A stretch of 64,000 bases of DNA. It comes from Nocardia aurantia. GTDB lineage: Bacteria; Actinomycetota; Actinomycetes; Mycobacteriales; Mycobacteriaceae. This document shows, piece by piece, positions 59,832 to 64,000 of the stretch. The stretch lies in NCBI RefSeq assembly GCF_009604425.1, contig NZ_WEGI01000004.1, positions 62,001 through 126,000 of the forward strand, written 5' to 3'. The position numbers were made by a program, and so were the translations under genes. Position 1 is the stretch's first letter. The number at the start of each line of letters is the position of its first letter. The notes beneath the pieces were generated by a model, which was not told the origin of the DNA, ran no database searches, and was given only the letters and a program-made list of their open reading frames with translations.

Positions 59832-61184
59832 TCAGTCGAAGGTGCAGTCCGGGACCGGCGTGCCGTTGAGGCGGTCGACGATGTACGAGATCGCGCCGTT
59901 GGTGCCGTAGCCGTCGATCAGTTCGGGGCCGAAGTGATTGGGCAGCGTGAAGCCGGGCAGGATCGGCGGCAGATGGTTCGTCCGGAACGTGACGGTGGCG
60001 CCGCTGCCGCACCATTCGGTGGCCAGTTGCCGGGCCTGACCGTAGGGGACGGTGTCGTCGTTGATCCCGCTGGTGATCAGCACCGGCGCGGTCGGGGTGC
60101 GGGTGCCCACGCGCTGGTCGTTCAGGATCTCCAGCGCCGCGGGGACCTCGTGCAGTTCGTCGAGCATCGGCCGGTGGTCGAGGGTCAGGTTCGAGGTCCG
60201 CTCGAAGGGGTGTTCCAGGATGACGTCGCCGATGCATTCACCCTGGAGTTCGTGCAGCAGGCCCTGGGCCGCGGGGGTGATGCGCTTGTCCAGTTCGGGC
60301 CGCAGGTCCGGATAGCGGGCGAGGAATCCGTTGAGCGCGTAGCCGATCACGCCGCCGATCAGGTTGCCGTCGACCTGCCCGAGCACGGCGGCGAGGTCGG
60401 CGACCGGCGCGCCGGCCCACACACCCTTCAGCGCGAGTTCCGGGGCGTAGGAGGGCTGCAACTCCGCTGCCGCCGCGGTGGCCCCGCCGCCCTGGGAGTA
60501 GCCCCACAGCGCCAGCGGGGTGTCCGGTCCGGTGCCGGAGAGGGCGTCGGCGGCACGCGCCGCGTCGAGCACGGCGTGCGCCTCCTCCACCCGGTTGACG
60601 TAGGTGTGCACGCCGGGGGTGCCGAGTCCGATGTAGTCGGTCACGAAAACTCTGGCGCCCAGCGCATTCCAGGCCAGCGCCGACAGCGCCTCCTGATTGG
60701 CGGAGATGCTCGGCGGGGTGATCTGCGCGTAGAGGCCGGTGGCGAAGGCCAGCGACGGCGCGCACTGCCGGCCCTGGCCGACGGTGCCGGGTGCGATGAC
60801 GATGGTCGGCCGTGGTCCCGTGCCCTGCCAGGGACTGGTCGCCTCGATATAGGTGCCGCTCACCGCGACCGGCACGTCGTCCTGCGTGCGCGAGGTGTAC
60901 ATGACCTTCTGCGCACTCAGCGGCCACGGTCCGATGCCCGGCGGGGCGACGAAGACCGGCATCGGCTCGGTCTTGATGACCGAGCCGGGTTCGGTCGCGA
61001 ATTGTGCCGGTGGCGTGTAGAACTCGTCGATCGGCGCCGCTGTGCCGGGGCCGGTCGCCACGCCGGTCAGTGCGGCGCCGGCGCAGGCGGCGACGCCGAG
61101 GGTCAGGGTCCGGCGCAGCCGTGCCCGGCGCCGCCGGGTGGGTGCGGAGGTTCTGCTCACCGATTGTCCCGGCAGTCCGGCCAT
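59832..61184 (-). CDS. Secreted lipase (LIP family)
   Basis: 450 residues. I chose ATG 61184 because GGAG stands nine bases before it; ATG 61199 is the alternative. Tat-like signal with SAPTRRRRARLRRTLTLGVAACAGAALTGV, mature start near AAPIDEFY. Alpha/beta-hydrolase of secretory-lipase PF03583 type: nucleophile serine in ALWGYSQGGGATAAAAEL, acid in LITSGINDDTVPYGQARQL, and histidine in a C-terminal LPNHFGPELIDG or nearby. Hydrolyses acyl esters outside the cell. No neighbour indicates the substrate. Confidence 0.9.
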   Translation of the reverse strand: MAGLPGQSVSRTSAPTRRRRARLRRTLTLGVAACAGAALTGVATGPGTAAPIDEFYTPPAQFATEPGSVIKTEPMPVFVAPPGIGPWPLSAQKVMYTSRTQDDVPVAVSGTYIEATSPWQGTGPRPTIVIAPGTVGQGRQCAPSLAFATGLYAQITPPSISANQEALSALAWNALGARVFVTDYIGLGTPGVHTYVNRVEEAHAVLDAARAADALSGTGPDTPLALWGYSQGGGATAAAAELQPSYAPELALKGVWAGAPVADLAAVLGQVDGNLIGGVIGYALNGFLARYPDLRPELDKRITPAAQGLLHELQGECIGDVILEHPFERTSNLTLDHRPMLDELHEVPAALEILNDQRVGTRTPTAPVLITSGINDDTVPYGQARQLATEWCGSGATVTFRTNHLPPILPGFTLPNHFGPELIDGYGTNGAISYIVDRLNGTPVPDCTFD

Positions 61185-61521
61185 GGCACGTCGCTCCATT
61201 GCGTCGATCGAGTCCGCCGTTGTTACCGGGCGGTAATGATTAACGGTTAACTTATCGCCGGAAATCTGCGGGAACCAAACCGTTCGTCATATTCGACAAC
61301 GTGCCTGCGATCTGTTTGTTGTTCGCCACAGGCACAGCCGGCTCCAGGCCTCGTTCGCTCGCGTTGTGCAGGCCCAGCAGCGGGAAGGCGGCGCTGCGGG
61401 ACACCGGTGTTTGTTCACCGCCCCGGCCGAATCGGTGGCGGTCGGCGAGTGGCGGTTGCGGACTCCCGGGGTCCGGCCGCCTCGGGCTCGCGCGGGGACC
61501 GTCCGGGCGATCCCGCTGCGG
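61185..61521. other. Intergenic, no gene seen
   Basis: About 335 bases upstream of the lipase and downstream of the EccC-like gene. Contains an AT-rich run with GATTAACGGTTAAC around 61239-61252, a possible lipase promoter element; nothing else recognised. Confidence 0.5.
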
Positions 61522-63357
61522 TCACGGGCCCGTGTGGACGTATCCGGACACGAGCACCGCGCGCAGCGTGCGATCGGCCGATTCGCGCGATGTCGTTCGA
61601 TATCTCCGCTCGGCCGAGGCGATCCGGAATCGGCGCGGGCCGTAGTCGGTCCGGAGGTACGCGTATCCGGCGGCAGGCGCCGGTCCGAGGTCGGCCGTCC
61701 CGAATACCACCCGCAGCTCGTCGGCGGGAAGACTGCCCAGTGCGATACGTGTGGTCAGGTGCGTTTCGAGACCGCGCATGTCGTCCCCGCTCAACCGTTC
61801 CGCCGCGAGCACCATGACGAAACCGTGGGATCGGCCGAGCCTGCCGAGGGCGACCAGCACGTGCCGTAGATCCGGCTGTCGCGAGAGGAGGTCGTCGACC
61901 CCGTCGACGACGACCACCAGGGTGGGCAGGGGATCCAGATCGGCGCCCGCTGTTCTCGCCTGCTCGTAGTCGTAGATGTCGGTGAACTTGGCTGTGGCAC
62001 CGAGTGTCTCGATTCGCCGGGCGAGTTCGGCGGACAGGGCCGCGACGACCCGGTCGGTGTGCCCGGGCTCGTGCGCGGTATCGGAGACGACCGCCGAGAC
62101 ATGCGGTAGCGCCGCGAGTTCGGCGAACGCTTCGCCGGCGTGGGAATCGGCGAGGAAGAAGCTCACCGCCTCCGGCGGATATCGCAGTGCCAGCCCGAGC
62201 ACGATCGTCGCCAGTAGTTCCGACCTCCCGGATCGCGCCGCGCCGATCACGGCGACGTTCGCCGCTCGTTCCGGCACCTGCGGGATGTCCAGCTCGATCG
62301 GTTCGCCGTTGCGGGCGAGTCCGATCGGGATCCGCAGCCGGCCGTCGCGGGGGCGCCACTGGGCCGTGACATCCGTGTGTTCCGGATCGTCCAGGCCGTA
62401 TAGCACCGCGAAATCTACTGTGGCGTCCGGAGATACGGGCCGGATGTCGCCGACCCGCGCCGAGGGGGCCACCCAGGTTCGCCACTGCTCGGGCACGAAG
62501 CGGCCGTGCGCGCGCAGATGGGCGATGAGCTCGTGCCGCAGGGCGTGGTCGGGCCGGTCCGGGCCGTCGAAGCGCACCGGATCTCCCTGCGTGCGCAGGT
62601 AACCGGAGCCCGGTCGGGTCAGCCGGTGCGCGAGCGGTGTGCCCAGTGCCGCCCGCGATTCGTCCGGCGACGAGGTGCGCAGTACGAGCCGGTAGCCGAG
62701 GATTCCGTCGAGCGCGCTCACTCGTGCCCGGCCGAATTCGTGTGCGCAGAGCAGCAGATGGACCCCACTGCGGGGCTCGGACCGGGCGATGTGCCCGATC
62801 ATCGCCGCGAAGTCCGGCACCTCGATCAGCATCCGGGCGAAATCGTCGACGACGATCACGAGCCGGGGCAACAGCGCCACGGGCCGTCCGGAACTGGTCC
62901 CAGCGGGCCCGAAGTGCTCCCGCGCCAGGCGATCCCGGGTCCGGACGTCCGCGAGGACGGTGTGGGAGATCGCGCGCTCGTGCGCCAGATACCGTGCGGC
63001 GCCGGACACCAGGTAGGTGGTGTGCGGCAGGGTCGCGAGATCGTCGAAGCTGCCCCGGCCGGCGTAGTCGAGGTAGATGTAGCGGAGATGGTCCGGCCCG
63101 TGCGTCATCGCCGTTGCCAGCACGAGGGTTTCGATCAGCGCGGCGCGCTCCGCGACCGTCCCGCCCACCAGCAGACCGTGCGGACCCACACCCCCGTTGC
63201 CGTGCGCTTCGAAATCCAGCCCGAGCGGCCGGCCGTCGGAGGTCCGGCCGAGCGGAGCGCACAGCCGGTCGGCCGCGAACTCCGCACGCCACCACTGGTT
63301 TCCGGTGACCATGCTGTGCCGGTCGATGCCGAGCAGTACTTCTCGATCGGATTCCAC
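61522..63357 (-). CDS. Solitary EccC/FtsK-like protein with degenerate P-loops
   Basis: 611 residues from GTG 63357, chosen because GAGGAG is six bases upstream (ATG 63435 also possible). Two FtsK/EccC-like domains. The first has LDFEAHGNGGVGPHGLLVGG but its P-loop reads GGTVAERAA (64-72), with GK[S/T] lost; Walker B VIVVDD is kept. The second has AARSGRSE (373-380), the lysine replaced by arginine; Walker B LVVVVDGVDD. No membrane helices and no third domain as in full EccC (about 1,300 residues). No other ESX gene is near. Probably a non-hydrolysing paralogue of the type VII secretion motor. Confidence 0.82.
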   Translation of the reverse strand: MESDREVLLGIDRHSMVTGNQWWRAEFAADRLCAPLGRTSDGRPLGLDFEAHGNGGVGPHGLLVGGTVAERAALIETLVLATAMTHGPDHLRYIYLDYAGRGSFDDLATLPHTTYLVSGAARYLAHERAISHTVLADVRTRDRLAREHFGPAGTSSGRPVALLPRLVIVVDDFARMLIEVPDFAAMIGHIARSEPRSGVHLLLCAHEFGRARVSALDGILGYRLVLRTSSPDESRAALGTPLAHRLTRPGSGYLRTQGDPVRFDGPDRPDHALRHELIAHLRAHGRFVPEQWRTWVAPSARVGDIRPVSPDATVDFAVLYGLDDPEHTDVTAQWRPRDGRLRIPIGLARNGEPIELDIPQVPERAANVAVIGAARSGRSELLATIVLGLALRYPPEAVSFFLADSHAGEAFAELAALPHVSAVVSDTAHEPGHTDRVVAALSAELARRIETLGATAKFTDIYDYEQARTAGADLDPLPTLVVVVDGVDDLLSRQPDLRHVLVALGRLGRSHGFVMVLAAERLSGDDMRGLETHLTTRIALGSLPADELRVVFGTADLGPAPAAGYAYLRTDYGPRRFRIASAERRYRTTSRESADRTLRAVLVSGYVHTGP

Positions 63358-63727
63358 CGGCCACTCCTCAACCCCGTCGCCCGCCAACCTCCGTCGAGAC
63401 GCCGTGCGGCGATCATAGCCACCGGTCCTGAGCATCAAGGGTTCGCGGCGGTCGGTTGTCGCATGCCACGATGCGCGCCGAGGTGCTTCGTGATCATCGC
63501 GAGCACGCCTGCGGTTTCCGGGGCGGTGATCTCGCGCCGCCCGAGCAGATGTAGGCCTGAAGCGTCGACGAAAGGTACTTATCGGCGAGGGACCGCGCGC
63601 GCTGTCCCGGCCGCGGGAATCCGGCGGTGCCGGGCCTCGGCTGCGTGAGATCCACTGCGCGCGTGCACAGTCGCGGGACCGCTCACCGTTCGTATCCGGG
63701 CCTTCCCGGAGCGACGGGCCGAGTCGC
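63358..63727. other. Intergenic or possible N-terminal part of the EccC-like gene
   Basis: 370 bases between the EccC-like gene and an amidohydrolase gene. The EccC-like frame stays open but has no family similarity upstream of 63435. Nothing else recognised. Confidence 0.4.
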
Positions 63728-64000
63728 TCACCGTTCGTGGACGATCTCCCCGCCGACGAACGTGATCCGGACCGCTGCGCTGTCCGGCCGCGCGTACATC
63801 TCCCCGATCGGCCGGTCGAGCAGGACGAGATCCGCCACGGCGCCCGGTGTGACGGTCCGGGCCGGGCCGCCCGGATCATCCAGTGGTGCAAGATATCTCG
63901 TCAGCGCATCGGTGGGGGACAACGTTTCCGTGCCGCCGACGACCACGCCGCCGGGAGCCCGGCGCGTGGTGGCCGCGGCGATCACCTCCCAGGGATCGGC
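63728..64000 (-). CDS. Amidohydrolase, C-terminal part (gene continues outside window)
   Basis: The last 90 or so residues of a minus-strand gene cut by the window edge: DPWEVIAAATTR, TLSPTDALTRYLAP, TVTPGAVADLVLLDRPIGEMY and VRITFVGGEIVHER. The end GAVADLVLLDRP...V..TFVGGEIV is the C-terminal beta domain found in amidohydrolases such as YtcJ-like, dihydroorotase-like and imidazolone propionase-like enzymes. Subgroup cannot be decided. Confidence 0.8.
   Translation of the reverse strand, partial: ADPWEVIAAATTRRAPGGVVVGGTETLSPTDALTRYLAPLDDPGGPARTVTPGAVADLVLLDRPIGEMYARPDSAAVRITFVGGEIVHER

Noticed and set aside
61239..61252. GATTAACGGTTAAC as an operator of the lipase gene
   Set aside because: Arms are only four bases (TTAA) and self-complementary; expected by chance in an AT-rich promoter.

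Overview
High-GC (about 70%) actinobacterial chromosome, most probably a Nocardia or a close mycolic-acid-containing relative. Markers for this are an antigen-85-like mycolyltransferase, a YrbE permease pair, an MMPL transporter, an Mtb12-like lipoprotein, a conservon-type sensor kinase, TIGR03086 and rubber-oxygenase-like families, and many GTG starts with GTGA/ATGA overlaps. No insertion sequence, phage, CRISPR array or replication origin is visible. The genes are ordinary chromosomal ones, with one AT-richer stretch around 26.1-27.5 kb.

Layout. 0-6 kb: C-terminally cut CvnA-like kinase, a DUF4389 gene broken by an internal deletion, and a three-gene ABC-2 exporter. 6-13.3 kb: a lone EctB-like aminotransferase, an IclR regulator, a xylose-type ABC importer (binding protein, single-domain ATPase, permease) behind a perfect 10-bp dyad, and a ROK regulator. 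13.4-24 kb: small secreted proteins, a Uma2-like protein, an anchored OB-like protein, an OmpR/histidine-kinase pair and two YkcB/ArnT-like glycosyltransferases either side of tRNA-Gly, several with Gly-rich tandem repeats. 24-27.5 kb: mycolyltransferase, TetR, SARP. 27.5-33.6 kb: a tightly coupled operon of YrbE-YrbE-MoxR-orf-DUF4129-orf-DUF58-orf with no mce genes. 33.6-39.8 kb: flavin monooxygenase, MMPL transporter with divergent TetR, Mtb12-like lipoprotein, SRPBCC proteins. 39.8-46.4 kb: a six-gene minus-strand operon (ALDH, acyl-CoA dehydrogenase, class III aminotransferase, SRPBCC, membrane protein, PrpD) of unknown product. 46.5-48.6 kb: a DUF2156 aminoacyl-transferase-like gene, a class II tRNA-like gene 8 nt behind it, then a diacylglycerol-kinase-like gene. 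49-54 kb: acyl-chain genes (DUF2236, ketoacyl synthase, Baeyer-Villiger-like monooxygenase) divergent from a desaturase. 54-64 kb: TetR with dyad, DinB-like protein, photolyase with divergent CarH/LitR-like regulator, TIGR01777 epimerase, secreted lipase, a solitary EccC-like protein without P-loop lysines, and the end of an amidohydrolase gene.

Three points stand out. (1) DUF2156, odd class II tRNA-like gene and lipid kinase look like a dedicated tRNA-dependent lipid-aminoacylation locus. (2) The same dyad (core ATAC-N5-GTAT) lies before the YrbE/MoxR operon, between MMPL and TetR, and before the Mtb12-like lipoprotein, so a small envelope-lipid regulon can be proposed. (3) The YrbE pair without Mce proteins is joined to a MoxR/DUF58/DUF4129 module.
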